DNA of 64,000 bases from Bacillus sp. ISL-45 (GTDB lineage: Bacteria > Bacillota > Bacilli > Bacillales > Cytobacillaceae), in NCBI RefSeq assembly GCF_018613195.1, contig NZ_JAGGQQ010000024.1:1-64000 (forward strand). The letters run 5' to 3'. A program made the translations under genes and the position numbers. Below, one piece after another: positions 1-10,083 of this stretch (position 1 is the stretch's first letter; the number at the start of each line of letters is the position of its first letter). The notes under the pieces are model-generated. The model was not told the DNA's origin and ran no database searches. It saw only the letters and a program-made list of their open reading frames with translations.

Positions 1-403
1 CTTCTACCTTCATAAGGGTACGATTCAAGTGGAAAAATGCCCTTATGCGAGCCAATTCATCTTCATAAGGGTACGATTCAAGCGGAAAGATGCCCTTATG
101 CGAGCCATTTGACCTTCATAAGGGTACGATTCAAGGAGAAAGATGCCCTTATGCGAGCCCTTCTACCTTCATAAGGGTACCATTCAAGGAGAAAGATGCC
201 CTTATGCGAGCCCTTCCACCTTCATAAGGGTACGATTCAAGCGGAAAGATGCCCTTATGCAAGCCAATTCACCTTCATAAGGGTACGATTCAAGTGGAAA
301 AATGCCCTTATGCGAGCCAATTCACCTTCATAAGGGTACCATTCAAGGAGAAAGATACCTTATGCAAGCCAATTCACCTTCATAAGGGTACCATTCAATA
401 AGA
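1..403. repeat. Tandem array of 53-bp hairpin repeats
   Basis: Eight direct repeats start at about 8, 61, 114, 167, 220, 273, 326 and 378, so the period is exactly 53 bp except for one lost base in unit 7. Each complete unit carries an inverted repeat: CATAAGGG, a 21-nt middle part, then CCCTTATG. Unit 8 lacks its right arm. The first bases of the window match the tail of another unit, so the array continues to the left of the window. Units differ by a few substitutions, mostly between the arms or in the linker. There is no open reading frame with coding character here. Confidence 0.95.
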
Positions 404-473
404 AAGTCAAAGTACTGCTTCAATGTCAAGCCCTCAAGCTCTTGTCAGGCGCACCAAGGCGCTTGCGCTTTTC
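404..473 (-). repeat. Interspersed repeat, truncated copy
   Basis: This stretch matches one end of the roughly 120-bp element found in full at 3276-3396 and, inverted, at 30675-30795. It covers the part from the AAGTCAAAG motif to the GCGCTTTTC end. It is fused directly to the broken last unit of the 53-bp array. The strand is assigned so that the copy at 30675 is plus. Confidence 0.7.
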
Positions 474-481
474 TTATAAGC

Positions 482-510
482 TTGTCTTTTCCTTTCGTAA
501 TCTCTATAAT
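482..510 (+). promoter_or_regulatory. ychF promoter
   Basis: TTGTCT at 482-487 and TATAAT at 505-510 are separated by 17 bp, a good sigma-A promoter in front of ychF. Confidence 0.65.
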
Positions 511-581
511 TGTGAGAGGAAAAAATCGTTTAGGTGATTCTTGCTTGAATAGATACATTTTTAAATAGAGGAGTGACATGG

Positions 582-1682
582 ATGGCCTTAACAGCAGGTA
601 TTGTTGGACTTCCTAACGTTGGGAAATCTACATTGTTTAATGCGATTACACAGGCTGGTGCTGAATCAGCCAACTATCCGTTCTGTACGATTGACCCGAA
701 TGTCGGAATCGTTGAGGTTCCTGACCATCGTTTAACTAAATTGACTGAGCTTGTACAGCCGAAAAAGACTGTACCGACTGCATTCGAATTCACTGATATT
801 GCCGGAATCGTAAAAGGGGCGAGCAAGGGTGAAGGACTCGGAAACAAATTCCTTTCCCATATCCGCCAGGTAGATGCAATCTGCCAGGTTGTCCGCTGTT
901 TTGCAGATGACAATATCACTCACGTAGCAGGTAAAGTAGATCCAATTTCTGATATCGAGGTTATTAACCTGGAATTGATTCTGGCTGACCTGGAATCTGT
1001 TGAAAAAAGAATCAGCCGCGTCGAGAAATTGGCTATGCAAAAGGATAAGGAAGCTTCTATTGAGTTTCCAATCCTTGCTCGCCTGCGCGATGCATTTGAA
1101 GCTGAACAACCAGCACGCGCAGTTGAATTCACTGACGAAGAAATGAAAATCGTTAAACATCTTCATTTGCTCACAATCAAGCCAATGTTATATGTAGCTA
1201 ACGTAGGTGAAGAAGATGTCGCAGATCCAAGCGGAAATGAATACGTCCAGAAAGTCCGCGATTTTGCACAAAAAGACAATGCAGAAGTCATCGTTATCAG
1301 TGCCAAAATCGAAGAAGAAATCGCTGAGCTTGAAGGCGAAGAAAAGCAAATGTTCCTTGAGGAACTAGGAATTGAAGAATCAGGATTGGATCAGTTGATC
1401 CGTGCGGCTTACAGCCTGCTTGGACTGGCAACTTACTTCACAGCCGGTGTCCAGGAAGTCCGTGCATGGACATTCCGCCATGGCATGAAAGCACCTCAGT
1501 GTGCCGGTGTGATCCACTCTGATTTCGAGCGTGGATTCATCCGCGCAGAAACAGTCCACTATGATGACCTTCTTGCAGCCGGATCAATGGCAGCAGCCAA
1601 GGAAGCTGGTAAAGTACGCCTAGAAGGTAAAGAATACGAAGTAAAAGACGGAGACATCATCCACTTCCGCTTCAATGTATAA
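582..1682 (+). CDS. ychF: Redox-regulated ATPase YchF
   Basis: This is a cytosolic P-loop NTPase of the Obg/HflX class that binds ATP and associates with ribosomes; it is nearly universal in bacteria. The P-loop GLPNVGKST lies at residues 9-17, and a DIAGIVKGAS switch II region follows. The usual NKxD specificity motif is replaced by ANVGEED, as expected of the ATP-preferring YchF branch. The C-terminal part is a TGS domain ending in DGDIIHFRFNV. The ATG at 582 is preferred over the GTG at 573 because AGAGGAG at 566-572 is well spaced for it, and it gives the usual 366 residues. It sits directly upstream of the rpsF operon, as in B. subtilis. Confidence 0.97.
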   Translation: MALTAGIVGLPNVGKSTLFNAITQAGAESANYPFCTIDPNVGIVEVPDHRLTKLTELVQPKKTVPTAFEFTDIAGIVKGASKGEGLGNKFLSHIRQVDAICQVVRCFADDNITHVAGKVDPISDIEVINLELILADLESVEKRISRVEKLAMQKDKEASIEFPILARLRDAFEAEQPARAVEFTDEEMKIVKHLHLLTIKPMLYVANVGEEDVADPSGNEYVQKVRDFAQKDNAEVIVISAKIEEEIAELEGEEKQMFLEELGIEESGLDQLIRAAYSLLGLATYFTAGVQEVRAWTFRHGMKAPQCAGVIHSDFERGFIRAETVHYDDLLAAGSMAAAKEAGKVRLEGKEYEVKDGDIIHFRFNV

Positions 1683-1688
1683 TCCACT

Positions 1689-1721
1689 TATGCCCTGTTT
1701 TGATAGCAGGGCATTATTTTT
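1689..1721 (+). terminator. Terminator of ychF
   Basis: A stem made of ATGCCCTG and CAGGGCAT is followed by a run of T. Confidence 0.8.
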
Positions 1722-1827
1722 CATTTCAACATTATTAATTATGGACAAAAATGCGAACATATGTTAGTATACTGTTATAGAAATCTATCACATAGAAATA
1801 GGGATAGCAGATTCTCTATACATGACA

Positions 1828-1856
1828 TTGCCTTTGGATATGTTCTGTGATATAAT
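1828..1856 (+). promoter_or_regulatory. Promoter of rpsF-ssb-rpsR
   Basis: TTGCCT at 1828-1833 and a perfect TATAAT at 1851-1856 are separated by 17 bp, upstream of the rpsF leader. Confidence 0.75.
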
Positions 1857-1867
1857 TTCATCTTGTG

Positions 1868-1916
1868 AGTAATTAATCAATTACTCCTTGCCCTGTAATG
1901 GGGCCGTTTAGACCAA
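1868..1916 (+). promoter_or_regulatory. Possible S6:S18 autoregulatory leader
   Basis: The leader between the promoter and the rpsF ribosome binding site can fold around GCCCTGTAATGGGGC with an adjoining CCG trinucleotide. In many bacteria the S6:S18 complex binds an rpsF leader hairpin with a CCG bulge and represses the operon. The match here is by eye only. Confidence 0.4.
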
Positions 1917-1931
1917 AAGGAGGTGACAGTG

Positions 1932-2219
1932 ATGAGAAAGTACGAAATTATGTACATCATCCGCCCAAACATTGAAGAGGAAGCTAAAAAGGCTCTTACT
2001 GAGCGTTTCAGCTCAATCCTTTCAGAAAACGGTGCGGAAGTTGCAGAAGCTAAGGAATGGGGCAAACGCCGCCTAGCTTATGAAATCAATGATTTCCGTG
2101 ATGGCTACTACCAGCTTGTTAAGGTAAACGCTACTCCGGCAGCAGTTGAGGAATTCTCTCGTCTTGCTAAGATCAACGAAGATATCCTTCGCCACATCGT
2201 AATTAAAGAAGAAGAATAA
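1932..2219 (+). CDS. rpsF: 30S ribosomal protein S6
   Basis: Ribosomal protein S6 binds 16S rRNA together with S18 in the platform of the small subunit. The protein is 95 residues from the ATG at 1932 and begins [13 protein letters not shown], the standard S6 N-terminus. AAAGGAGGTGA at 1917-1926 is the ribosome binding site; the GTG at 1923 lies inside it and is rejected. It is the first gene of the rpsF-ssb-rpsR operon, a conserved arrangement that links translation and replication proteins. Confidence 0.98.
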   Translation: MRKYEIMYIIRPNIEEEAKKALTERFSSILSENGAEVAEAKEWGKRRLAYEINDFRDGYYQLVKVNATPAAVEEFSRLAKINEDILRHIVIKEEE

Positions 2220-2298
2220 TTAATGATATAAATATAAGCTTTCAGTGGAAGATGTTTCAAATTGGAACATTCAAGCTGGGGGGAAGGAGTTGATTCTG

Positions 2299-2790
2299 AT
2301 GATGAATCGTGTCATTCTTGTTGGCCGTTTGACCAAGGATCCTGAATTACGTTTTACACCGAATGGAGTTGCGGTGGCTACTTTCACTCTTGCGGTAAAT
2401 CGTTCATTTACCAACCAGCAGGGGGAAAGAGAAGCTGACTTCATCAACTGTGTGGTATGGCGCCGTCCAGCCGAAAACGTTGCTAACTTCTTGAAGAAGG
2501 GCAGCCTTGCAGGTGTTGATGGACGAGTTCAAACTCGCAGCTACGAAGGACAAGATGGTAAGCGTGTATACGTTACAGAAGTTCTTGCTGAGAGTGTTCA
2601 GTTCCTTGAGCCAAAAGGACAGTCTTCAGACAGAGGGGATAGCGGTTATTCCCGTCAAAATGATCAAGGTTCCCCATTCGGGAATCAGAATCAGAATCAA
2701 CGCCAGAACCAAGGTTATACAAAAGTAGATGAAGATCCATTTGCAGGTGGCGGCCAGATCGACATTTCAGATGATGATCTTCCATTCTAA
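2299..2790 (+). CDS. ssb: Single-stranded DNA-binding protein
   Basis: SSB coats single-stranded DNA during replication, recombination and repair and recruits partners through its acidic tail. The 163-residue protein has an OB-fold over residues 1 to about 105, starting [20 protein letters not shown] low-complexity linker rich in Gln, Asn and Gly follows, and the protein ends in the interaction tip DISDDDLPF. The ATG at 2299 is chosen because GGAAGGAG lies just upstream and the family begins at this Met; the more upstream start at 2245 adds 18 unrelated residues. It lies between rpsF and rpsR as in other Firmicutes. Confidence 0.97.
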   Translation: MMNRVILVGRLTKDPELRFTPNGVAVATFTLAVNRSFTNQQGEREADFINCVVWRRPAENVANFLKKGSLAGVDGRVQTRSYEGQDGKRVYVTEVLAESVQFLEPKGQSSDRGDSGYSRQNDQGSPFGNQNQNQRQNQGYTKVDEDPFAGGGQIDISDDDLPF

Positions 2791-2813
2791 TATAACTCGG
2801 ACTTGAAATATAA

Positions 2814-3077
<264 letters not shown>

Positions 3078-3090
3078 GGAACAGATTTTA

Positions 3091-3122
3091 AAAGGCAGCG
3101 GGGCATCCCGCTGCCTTTTATA
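3091..3122 (+). terminator. Terminator of rpsF-ssb-rpsR
   Basis: A 12-bp GC-rich stem (AAAGGCAGCGGG with its complement) has a three-base loop and is followed by T residues. Confidence 0.9.
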
Positions 3123-3246
3123 TTAGCTATTTATCACTTCGTTTGCTTGTCAGTGGTTTAGAAGCTAAAATAGTTCTTATCGGTAATTTTAAAAACGGTT
3201 GCTACTTTGGTTCAGGAAATTGTTATAATATCTAGCTTGAATCCTT

Positions 3247-3396
3247 AGGGCTGACCAATGCGCTTACGCATTTCTGTGTCTAGCTTCAGCGCCTAGCCTC
3301 TCGAGACGCTTCGATCCTGCCAATGAAGTCAAAGAACGACTTCACTGTCAGGCCCTCCAGCACTTGTCGAGGCTGACCAAGGCGCTTACGCATTTC
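3247..3396 (-). repeat. Interspersed repeat, full copy plus partial
   Basis: A full copy of the 120-bp element occupies 3276-3396. It is preceded at 3247-3275 by a partial second copy of its end (GGCTGACCAATGCGCTTACG). Compared with 30675-30795 in reverse complement the match is close over the whole length. The element stops a few bases before GAGGTGG, the ribosome binding site of yybS, so it lies in the yybS leader. No open reading frame is evident. Confidence 0.85.
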
Positions 3397-3409
3397 GGTG
3401 AGGTGGATT

Positions 3410-4351
3410 ATGAAAAATACATACAAGCTGACAGAAGGGGCTATCCTGTTGGCGATATTTTCGGTTTTATTATTGATCACTTTTTATATACCTGGTTTAG
3501 GGTTAATTGTGAACCTCTTTCTTTCTTTGCCGTTCTTATTTTTCGGGGCTAAGTATGACGGGAAAAGTACGGCTGTGTTTACGCTTGCAGCTGTATTATT
3601 ATCCATGATTTTAGGGTCCCTCCTGGCAATCCCGCTAGCATTGGCGTATGGGACAACTGGTGCTGTGATGGGTTACATGGTCAAGAAAGGGAAAAGCAGA
3701 TTTGCTGCATACATAGCTGGTTCCCTCGTGTTTCTTTTAAATTTAGTGGCACAATATGCATTGTCGGTTATTTTATTTAAAATCAATATTATCGAGGAAC
3801 TGATGGAGGCTTTTCGAGTCTCTACCGACCAGGCGATCAAAATGCTGGAACAAATGGGGCAGACCCCTGATGAGAAACTCATTGAGCAATTTGAAACAAT
3901 GATTGATATGATGGAAGTACTTATGCCGAGCATGTTCGTCATGGCTTCATTTTTGATTGTGTTCCTGCTTCAGCTTGTCTCGTTTCCATTCTTGAAGCGG
4001 TTTGGAATCAAGGTGCCAACCTGGCCTCCGTTCAGGGAGTTGAATCTGCCAAAGAGTATCTTATGGTACTATCTCATTACGATGATTGCAGCATTGATCA
4101 TGCAGCCGGAAAAAGGAACATACTGGTTCTGGGTGATTTCCAATCTTACATTCATCCTGCAGATGCTGATGGTTCTCCAAGGGGTCTCATTAGTGTTTTA
4201 TATAACACATATTAAAAAGTATCCTAAAGCTGTTCCAATCATCGTCATTGTCCTGGTGTTCCTCCTGCCATTTGTTCTTTATATTGTGAGGATATTAGGT
4301 ATAATTGATTTAGGATTTGACTTAAGAAAACGTCTTGGGGAGAAGAAGTAA
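3410..4351 (+). CDS. yybS: DUF2232 membrane protein YybS
   Basis: This 313-residue integral membrane protein matches the YybS/DUF2232 family by its position and hydrophobic pattern. About eight membrane segments are visible, the first at residues 10-30. A hydrophilic acidic loop (residues about 130-165, containing KMLEQMGQTPDEK) separates the two halves. The ATG at 3410 is used with GAGGTGG upstream. The gene lies directly before gdpP in the conserved yybS-gdpP-rplI order. Its molecular function is not established; a transport or membrane-anchoring role is only a guess. Confidence 0.85.
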   Translation: MKNTYKLTEGAILLAIFSVLLLITFYIPGLGLIVNLFLSLPFLFFGAKYDGKSTAVFTLAAVLLSMILGSLLAIPLALAYGTTGAVMGYMVKKGKSRFAAYIAGSLVFLLNLVAQYALSVILFKINIIEELMEAFRVSTDQAIKMLEQMGQTPDEKLIEQFETMIDMMEVLMPSMFVMASFLIVFLLQLVSFPFLKRFGIKVPTWPPFRELNLPKSILWYYLITMIAALIMQPEKGTYWFWVISNLTFILQMLMVLQGVSLVFYITHIKKYPKAVPIIVIVLVFLLPFVLYIVRILGIIDLGFDLRKRLGEKK

Positions 4352-4381
4352 TCAGAAACTAACGCTTTAGGAGCTGAGCAC

Positions 4382-6355
4382 ATGCCTTCTTATTTAGAGA
4401 GGCGGCAAATACGTTATCCATTGTATGGATTGATGGCCGTTACACTGGTGCTGATTGGATTTCTGTCTTACTATAACTGGATTATAGGAGCAGCAGGGGC
4501 CATTCTCACTGGCCTATTGATATATCTCATTTTTCAAGTGAACCATAAAATCAGGCAGGAGACGGAAGAGTATATTTCCACACTGTCTTATCGAGTTAAA
4601 AAAGTCGGCGAAGAAGCATTGATGGAAATGCCCATTGGGATCATGCTGATCAATGAAGACTATTATATTGAGTGGACAAATCCTTTCATAGCTGCATGTT
4701 TCAATGAAGACTCTCTTGTAGGCAAATCGCTTTATGATGTTGCCGATGCAGTCATTCCGTTGATCAAGCAAGAGGTGGAAACAGAAATCATCACTCTTCA
4801 CGACCGGAAGTTCAGGGTTATCCATAAACCAGAGGAACGCCTGCTCTACTTTTTCGATGTGACCGAACAGGCAGAAATCGAAAAAATGTACCGTGATGAG
4901 CGCACGGTCATTTCAATCATTTATCTCGATAACTATGAGGAACTGACACAAGGAATGGATGACCAGACGAAAAGCAGTTTGAACAGTCTTGTCACTTCCA
5001 TTTTAAATAAATGGGCGACCAATAACGGGGTATTCCTCAAAAGGGTTTCTTCAGAACGATTCATCGCTGTTTTTAGTGAGCATATCCTCCAGCTGCTGGA
5101 AAAAGGGAAGTTCTCGATCCTTGATGAAGTAAGGGAAACGACATCGAAGCAAAATGTCCCGTTAACTTTGAGCATTGGTGTTGGCACAGGGTATTCATTG
5201 CTTCCTGAGCTCGGAACTCAGGCACAGTCCAGCCTGGACCTGGCTTTGGGGCGCGGCGGTGACCAGGTGGCGATCAAACAGCCTAATGGCAAAGTTAAGT
5301 TTTATGGCGGCAAGACGAATCCTGTTGAAAAACGGACAAGGGTAAGGGCACGCGTCATTTCTCATGCATTGAAGGAATTGGTGGTCGAGAGTGACAAGGT
5401 CTTAATCATGGGACATAAGAATCCTGATATGGATGCCATCGGTTCGGCGATTGGGATTCTCAAAGTTGCGCAGATGAATAAGCGTGAAGGTTTTATTGTC
5501 TATAATAAAAATGAAATTGATACAGGTGTACAACGGCTGATGGATGAGATTAAGGAAAATGAATCTCTCTACTCCAGGTTCATTTCTCCCGAACAGGCGT
5601 ATGAAATTGCTTCTGATGATACATTGCTTGTCGTTGTCGATACGCATAAACCGTCGCTTGTAATTGATGAGAGATTATTGAACCGGATAGAGAACGTTAT
5701 CGTGATCGACCACCATCGCCGGGGAGAGGAATTCATTAAGAATCCTTTGCTCGTCTATATGGAGCCTTATGCTTCATCGACAGCTGAACTCGTGACAGAA
5801 TTGCTGGAATATCAGCCAAAGAACGGTAAAATTCAAATGCTGGAGGCTACTGCTTTATTGGCGGGAATCATCGTCGATACTAAAAGCTTCACATTAAGGA
5901 CCGGGGCCAGGACATTCGATGCTGCTTCATACCTGCGCAGCCATGGTGCGGACACCATTCTGGTCCAGAAGTTTTTAAAGGAAGATATTAATACGTATAT
6001 CAGAAGAGCGAAAATCATAGAGAATGTTTACTTTTACCGGGATGGCATTGTCATTTCAAAAGGAGCTGATGATGTATACTCCGATCATGTGTTGATAGCC
6101 CAGGCGGCAGATACACTGTTGACGATGGATGGAGTGTCCGCATCATTTGTCATCTCAAAAAGATCTGAGGATACCATTGGCATCAGCGCAAGGTCACTTG
6201 GCGACATCAATGTCCAGGTGATCATGGAAAATCTCGAAGGTGGCGGGCATTTAACCAATGCTGCGACACAAATGTATGATATAACTACGGATGAGGCAGA
6301 AACACTTTTGCAAAATACAATAGATGATTATTTAGAAGGGGGACAAAAAGAATGA
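4382..6355 (+). CDS. gdpP: Cyclic-di-AMP phosphodiesterase GdpP
   Basis: GdpP hydrolyses the second messenger c-di-AMP to pApA and so influences cell-wall and potassium homeostasis. The 657-residue protein has two N-terminal membrane segments (about 13-55), a PAS-like domain (about 80-150), a degenerate GGDEF domain (about 170-310) and a DHH/DHHA1 phosphodiesterase module (about 335-655). The module shows [13 protein letters not shown] and the signature IDHHRRG. The ATG at 4382 follows TTAGGAG. The gene ends in a 4-bp ATGA overlap with rplI, which suggests translational coupling. Confidence 0.96.
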   Translation: MPSYLERRQIRYPLYGLMAVTLVLIGFLSYYNWIIGAAGAILTGLLIYLIFQVNHKIRQETEEYISTLSYRVKKVGEEALMEMPIGIMLINEDYYIEWTNPFIAACFNEDSLVGKSLYDVADAVIPLIKQEVETEIITLHDRKFRVIHKPEERLLYFFDVTEQAEIEKMYRDERTVISIIYLDNYEELTQGMDDQTKSSLNSLVTSILNKWATNNGVFLKRVSSERFIAVFSEHILQLLEKGKFSILDEVRETTSKQNVPLTLSIGVGTGYSLLPELGTQAQSSLDLALGRGGDQVAIKQPNGKVKFYGGKTNPVEKRTRVRARVISHALKELVVESDKVLIMGHKNPDMDAIGSAIGILKVAQMNKREGFIVYNKNEIDTGVQRLMDEIKENESLYSRFISPEQAYEIASDDTLLVVVDTHKPSLVIDERLLNRIENVIVIDHHRRGEEFIKNPLLVYMEPYASSTAELVTELLEYQPKNGKIQMLEATALLAGIIVDTKSFTLRTGARTFDAASYLRSHGADTILVQKFLKEDINTYIRRAKIIENVYFYRDGIVISKGADDVYSDHVLIAQAADTLLTMDGVSASFVISKRSEDTIGISARSLGDINVQVIMENLEGGGHLTNAATQMYDITTDEAETLLQNTIDDYLEGGQKE

Positions 6356-6801
6356 AAGTAATCTTTTTGAAGGACGTTAAAGGAAAAGGTAAAAAAGGCG
6401 AAATCAAAAATGTGGCAGATGGCTACGCGCACAATTTCCTGATCAAACAGGGTCTTGCAGTTGAAGCAAATCAGGCTGCTATGAGTTCCCTTAACGCGCA
6501 ACAGAAGAAAGAAGAGAAAATAGCTGAGCAGGAGCTAGAAGATGCGAAAGCCCTGAAAGAAAAGCTGGAAAAAGTTACAGTAGAATTATCTGCTAAATCT
6601 GGCGAAGATGGCCGTCTTTTCGGATCAATCACTAGCAAGCAGATTGCAGATGAACTGCAAAAAGCAAATGGAATCAAGCTTGATAAGCGTAAAATTGAGC
6701 TTCAGGATGCAATTCGTACACTTGGATACACAAAGGTTCCAGTCAAGCTTCATAAAGATGTACAGGCAACCTTGAACGTCCATGTAAAAGAAGGAAAATA
6801 A
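6352..6801 (+). CDS. rplI: 50S ribosomal protein L9
   Basis: L9 is a 149-residue large-subunit protein with two globular domains joined by a long helix. The N-terminus [17 protein letters not shown] and a lysine- and glutamate-rich connecting helix (about residues 45-75) are typical. The start overlaps the gdpP stop by four bases, and GAAGGGGGAC upstream serves as the ribosome binding site inside gdpP. Confidence 0.98.
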   Translation: MKVIFLKDVKGKGKKGEIKNVADGYAHNFLIKQGLAVEANQAAMSSLNAQQKKEEKIAEQELEDAKALKEKLEKVTVELSAKSGEDGRLFGSITSKQIADELQKANGIKLDKRKIELQDAIRTLGYTKVPVKLHKDVQATLNVHVKEGK

Positions 6802-6922
6802 TTTACAGTTCCATATAGCCGTAAACATGATAAAATAATATAGTTACAGAAATAGGTGATCGGTTTTGCTGGTCACTTTTTTTCAATTCGTAAAGAGAGT
6901 CGCTTTGTAAGGGGGCAGGCAG

Positions 6923-8287
6923 ATGAGTGAATTATTCGCGGATCGACTTCCGCCGCAAAATATGGAAGCGGAACAAGCCGTACTTGGCGCAATTTTTTTA
7001 GAGCCATCAGCTTTAACTCTTGCTTCAGAACTTTTATTACCCGAAGACTTTTACCGTGTTGCACACCAGAAAATTTTCAATGTGATGCTGGATTTAAATG
7101 ATAAAGGCAAAGCCATCGACCTGGTGACCGTCACCGAGGAATTGGCCTCATCCAAGCTGATTGAAGATGTTGGAGGCGTCAGCTATTTAAGTGAATTGGC
7201 TGCATCCGTTCCGACGGCTGCTAATATAGAGTATTATGCTAGAATCGTAGAAGAGAAATCACTGCTGAGAAGGCTGATCCGCACAGCATCAGGCATCGCT
7301 GAAGATGGCTATATGCGTGAGGATGAAGTCGAAGCCTTGCTTGCCGAAGCAGAAAAGAACATCATGGAGGTTGCCCAGCGTAAAGGCGGAGGAGCTTTCC
7401 ATAATATAAAAGATGTCCTGGTCAGGACATACGATAACATTGAAGAAATGCATAACCGTCAAGGGGATATCACCGGCCTTGAGACTGGATTTACCGAGCT
7501 TGACCGAATAACGGCAGGCTTTCAGCGAAACGATTTAATCATCGTTGGCGCACGTCCATCTGTCGGTAAAACAGCATTTGCCTTGAATATCGCTCAGAAC
7601 GTTGCGAAAAAGACAGGAGAAAATGTTGCGATCTTCAGTTTGGAGATGGGGGCAGAACAGCTTGTCATGCGTGTTCTTTGTGCTGAAGGCAATATCGATG
7701 CCCAAAGGCTGCGTACAGGTTCCCTGACTGATGAAGACTGGGGCAAATTGACGATGGCAATGGGAAGCCTGTCGAATACAGGGATTTTCATTGATGATAC
7801 TCCTGGTGTCAAAATTACCGATATCAGGTCAAAATGCCGTCGCCTCAAGCAGGAACATGGACTGGGCATGATCATGATTGACTATCTGCAACTAATCCTT
7901 GGGAGCGGACGCGCCGGTGAAAACCGCCAGCAGGAAGTATCCGAGATATCCCGTTCACTAAAGCAACTTGCGCGTGAATTGCAGGTGCCTGTCATCGCGC
8001 TGTCCCAGCTTTCCCGTGGAGTGGAACAGCGACAGGACAAGCGTCCGATGATGTCCGATATCCGTGAATCCGGTTCAATCGAGCAGGATGCCGATATCGT
8101 AGCCTTCCTTTACCGTGATGACTACTATGACAAGGAATCCGAAGACAAGAACATCATTGAAATCATCATTGCCAAGCAGCGTAACGGCCCGGTAGGAACC
8201 GTAAAGCTGGCATTCGTAAAAGAATACAATAAATTCGTCAATATAGAGAATCGATATGACGAATCGTACGCTCCACCAGGGGCATAA
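6923..8287 (+). CDS. dnaC: Replicative DNA helicase
   Basis: This is the hexameric 5'-3' replicative helicase (DnaB family, called DnaC in B. subtilis) that unwinds DNA at the replication fork. The 454-residue protein has an N-terminal primase-interacting domain (about 1-150) and a RecA-like domain with Walker A GARPSVGKTAF near residue 210 and Walker B MIMIDYLQLI near residue 315. The ATG at 6923 follows AAGGGGGCAGGC. Its place between rplI and purA is the conserved one. Confidence 0.97.
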   Translation: MSELFADRLPPQNMEAEQAVLGAIFLEPSALTLASELLLPEDFYRVAHQKIFNVMLDLNDKGKAIDLVTVTEELASSKLIEDVGGVSYLSELAASVPTAANIEYYARIVEEKSLLRRLIRTASGIAEDGYMREDEVEALLAEAEKNIMEVAQRKGGGAFHNIKDVLVRTYDNIEEMHNRQGDITGLETGFTELDRITAGFQRNDLIIVGARPSVGKTAFALNIAQNVAKKTGENVAIFSLEMGAEQLVMRVLCAEGNIDAQRLRTGSLTDEDWGKLTMAMGSLSNTGIFIDDTPGVKITDIRSKCRRLKQEHGLGMIMIDYLQLILGSGRAGENRQQEVSEISRSLKQLARELQVPVIALSQLSRGVEQRQDKRPMMSDIRESGSIEQDADIVAFLYRDDYYDKESEDKNIIEIIIAKQRNGPVGTVKLAFVKEYNKFVNIENRYDESYAPPGA

Positions 8288-8323
8288 TGAGAATTGACCG
8301 TATAGGTTGATTCTCTTTTTTTA
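8288..8323 (+). terminator. Terminator of dnaC
   Basis: GAGAATTGACC pairs with GGTTGATTCTC, allowing G-U pairs, and is followed by seven T. Confidence 0.75.
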
Positions 8324-8373
8324 TCTCAATTATCTGGCAGTGCCTTGATTTAAGCCATGTAGCATGCGGATTT

Positions 8374-8414
8374 ATACGAACGAATTAAATGAAATATAAA
8401 TTTAATGTTCGTGT
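8374..8414 (+). promoter_or_regulatory. Candidate PurR operator of purA
   Basis: ACGAAC at 8376-8381 and GTTCGT at 8407-8412 face each other across an AT-rich 25-bp middle, the arrangement of paired PurBoxes bound by the Bacillus PurR repressor. The pair lies just upstream of the purA promoter. Confidence 0.6.
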
Positions 8415-8418
8415 TTAA

Positions 8419-8448
8419 TTGACTTCTAGTTGTGTTTACTGGTAAACT
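8419..8448 (+). promoter_or_regulatory. purA promoter
   Basis: TTGACT at 8419-8424 and TAAACT at 8443-8448 are separated by 18 bp, upstream of purA. Confidence 0.55.
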
Positions 8449-8502
8449 TTATATGTTTGAAACGGAAAAAAATAACCGTATACCTTTGGAGGTGCTTTTT
8501 AT

Positions 8503-9792
8503 ATGTCATCCGTAGTAGTAGTAGGGACACAATGGGGAGACGAAGGAAAAGGGAAGATTACAGACTTCCTATCAGAGAATGCCGAAGTGATTGCCCGTTA
8601 CCAGGGAGGTAACAACGCAGGACATACAATAAAGTTCAATGGTGAAACATATAAATTGCATTTGATTCCATCTGGGATTTTTTATAAAGATAAAACCAGT
8701 GTCATCGGCAACGGAATGGTTGTGGATCCAAAAGCGCTGGTGAAGGAACTTGCTTACCTTCACGACAAAGATGTCACAACGGACAATTTGCGCATCAGCA
8801 ACCGTGCTCATGTCATCCTTCCGTATCACTTGAAGCTTGATGAGGTGGAAGAAGCGAGCAAGGGTGCCAATAAAATTGGTACGACCAAGAAGGGAATCGG
8901 CCCTGCATATATGGACAAGGCTGCACGTACTGGAATCCGGATTGCAGATTTGCTGGACCGAGAAGTATTTGAGGAAAAGCTTTCCCGAAACCTGGAAGAA
9001 AAGAATCGCCTGTTTGAACGAATTTACGAAACAGAAGGCTTCAAGCTTGAAGATATATTGGATGAGTACTTTGAATATGGACAGCAAATCAAGGATTATG
9101 TTGTCGACACATCCGTCGTTCTGAACGATGCGTTGGACGAAGGACGCCGAGTGCTATTTGAAGGTGCTCAGGGAGTCATGCTCGACATCGACCAGGGTAC
9201 ATATCCATTTGTTACTTCTTCTAATCCAGTTGCTGGCGGTGTGACAATTGGTTCAGGAGTTGGGCCAACGAAAATCACTCATATTGTCGGCGTATCTAAA
9301 GCATATACAACGCGTGTCGGTGATGGCCCATTCCCTACAGAGCTTGACAACGAAATCGGCTATCAGATACGAGAAGTCGGCCGTGAATATGGTACAACTA
9401 CAGGCCGTCCGCGCCGCGTCGGCTGGTTCGACAGTGTTGTCGTCCGCCATGCCCGCCGTGTCAGCGGAATCACGGACCTATCTTTGAACTCAATTGATGT
9501 TTTGACTGGAATCGAAACACTTAAAATTTGTGTAGCCTATCGCTATAAAGGCGAATTGATCGAAGAATTCCCGGCAAGCCTCAAGACACTCGCTGAATGT
9601 GAGCCAGTCTACGAGGAGCTGCCAGGCTGGACAGAAGACATCACAGGCGTAAAATCACTTGATGAACTGCCAGAAAACGCAAGACACTATCTTGAACGTA
9701 TTTCACAGCTGACAGGCATCCCATTGTCCATCTTCTCAGTCGGCCCTGACCGCACTCAGACAAATGTTGTTCGCAGCCCTTGGAGATCATAA
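8503..9792 (+). CDS. purA: Adenylosuccinate synthetase
   Basis: PurA joins IMP and aspartate at the expense of GTP to give adenylosuccinate, the first step from IMP to AMP. The 429-residue protein starts [18 protein letters not shown], containing the GDEGKGK nucleotide loop, and carries the [12 protein letters not shown] and [10 protein letters not shown] regions. GGAGGT precedes the ATG at 8503. It is a single gene with its own terminator and a likely PurR operator. Confidence 0.98.
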   Translation: MSSVVVVGTQWGDEGKGKITDFLSENAEVIARYQGGNNAGHTIKFNGETYKLHLIPSGIFYKDKTSVIGNGMVVDPKALVKELAYLHDKDVTTDNLRISNRAHVILPYHLKLDEVEEASKGANKIGTTKKGIGPAYMDKAARTGIRIADLLDREVFEEKLSRNLEEKNRLFERIYETEGFKLEDILDEYFEYGQQIKDYVVDTSVVLNDALDEGRRVLFEGAQGVMLDIDQGTYPFVTSSNPVAGGVTIGSGVGPTKITHIVGVSKAYTTRVGDGPFPTELDNEIGYQIREVGREYGTTTGRPRRVGWFDSVVVRHARRVSGITDLSLNSIDVLTGIETLKICVAYRYKGELIEEFPASLKTLAECEPVYEELPGWTEDITGVKSLDELPENARHYLERISQLTGIPLSIFSVGPDRTQTNVVRSPWRS

Positions 9793-9801
9793 TTTTTACA
9801 C

Positions 9802-9838
9802 ATCCCCCGTTCCTTCTAGAACGGGGGATTGTTTTTTT
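9802..9838 (+). terminator. Terminator of purA
   Basis: A stem formed by ATCCCCCGTTC and GAACGGGGGAT is followed by GTTTTTTT. Confidence 0.9.
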
Positions 9839-9839
9839 A

Positions 9840-10083
9840 CTTGTAAAACGAATCAGCTATTTTCCAGTTCGCGGAATTCCAGGGTGAATTTGCGGAAATA
9901 AACTGTATTTATAGAATCCATAACGATAATGAGCATTGAATATAAACAATAGGGGCACTGTTTGCGAAGAAAATTCAATTATAAAAGAAAAAAGCAAAAA
10001 AAATAAAAAAAACATATACAAACTATAAAATGCTATGGTAATATAAACAACGTTGTCACTAATTCGACAAAAAATGATATTTC
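9840..10083. other. AT-rich gap before the tRNA cluster
   Basis: No convincing gene is seen. The stretch is A-rich from about 9960 to 10040 and must hold the promoter of the tRNA cluster, but no clear -35 and -10 pair stands out; TAATAT near 10039 is the best -10 candidate. The palindrome ACAACGTTGT at 10047-10056 recurs at 10928-10937 beyond the other end of the cluster. Confidence 0.5.

Noticed and set aside
1-403. Tandem repeats as a CRISPR array
   Set aside because: Units are contiguous 53-bp direct repeats with nearly constant sequence throughout; there are no unique spacers and no cas genes in the window. The same holds for the arrays at 46350 and 63304.
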